Below, piece by piece: positions 5,719 to 5,846 of a stretch of 5,846 bases of DNA. The translations under genes were made by a program, and so were the position numbers. This stretch comes from CAYQAJ01 sp964415245 (lineage in GTDB: Bacteria; Planctomycetota; Planctomycetia; Pirellulales; Pirellulaceae): the NCBI GenBank assembly GCA_964415245.1, contig CAYQAJ010000311.1, forward strand, positions 1-5,846, in the 5' to 3' direction. The notes under the pieces were generated by a model that saw only the letters and a program-made list of their open reading frames with translations, ran no database searches and was not told the DNA's origin. Each line of letters begins with the position of its first letter. The first letter of the stretch is position 1.

Positions 5719-5846
5719 ATGATGAAGCGGTTGCCCGTCAATGCCAATGAAATAGGGCTGTTCCTCGCCGTCGTGCTGGTGGTTCTGCTGGCGGCGTGGA
5801 TGGACTCGAACCACACGTACTACCACAGCCCGGGGCAAAGCGCGAT
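5719..5846 (+). CDS. Probable sugar ABC transporter permease, N-terminal fragment (3' end outside window)
   Basis: The first 42 codons of a gene run off the window. Two ATGs in tandem (5719 and 5722) are both possible starts; GGGG at 5706-5709 is only a weak ribosome-binding site. After a short, basic N-terminus (MMKRLPVNANE), residues about 12-27 (IGLFLAVVLVVLLAAW) form one membrane helix, followed by a polar stretch with NHTYYHSPGQ. This fits the start of a RbsC-type (BPD_transp_2) permease, where an N-terminal helix precedes the multi-helix core. Its position 18 bp behind a ribose-type binding protein with no terminator between is the main support. The visible part contains no diagnostic family motif, so another small membrane protein remains possible. 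Confidence 0.72.
   Translation, partial: MMKRLPVNANEIGLFLAVVLVVLLAAWMDSNHTYYHSPGQSA

Overview
The window reads as chromosomal DNA of a GC-rich, Gram-negative-type bacterium, most likely a planctomycete of the Pirellula group. This rests on three things: the protein styles (a bare Hanks-type kinase domain, a lipoprotein sugar-binding protein with a Gly/Ser linker), the frequent lack of a clear Shine-Dalgarno site, and short palindromic repeats filling the intergenic gaps. The assignment is inference; no marker gene is present.

Layout. Positions 1-3130 (+) hold the end of a glycolate oxidase operon: the 3' part of glcD (1-402), glcE (489-1742) and glcF (1739-3130). glcE and glcF overlap by four bases (ATGA), and the glcD-glcE gap carries a 28/29-bp tandem repeat. 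Together the three subunits would oxidise glycolate to glyoxylate: GlcD and GlcE are FAD-type subunits, and the Fe-S protein GlcF passes electrons towards the quinone pool. Positions 3131-3229 separate two convergent genes and are almost filled by a long imperfect inverted repeat. Positions 3230-4123 (-) encode a 297-aa serine/threonine protein kinase made of little more than the catalytic domain. Positions 4124-4599 are a divergent intergenic region: three tandem palindromic repeats next to the kinase start, then about 380 bp with no convincing gene but with a good sigma70-like promoter (4485-4513) pointing right. Positions 4600-5700 (+) encode a lipoprotein substrate-binding protein of the ribose/sugar ABC transporter type, followed after 18 bp by the start of what looks like its membrane permease (5719 to the window end).

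The protein-coding content is conventional. The least explained material is the repeats: all three longer gaps contain short, dyad-rich repeats. Two of them appear to share a core, and two units of the third differ in sequence while keeping perfect pairing. I see no CRISPR array, RNA gene, insertion sequence or defence cassette, and no clear evidence of a new multi-gene system.
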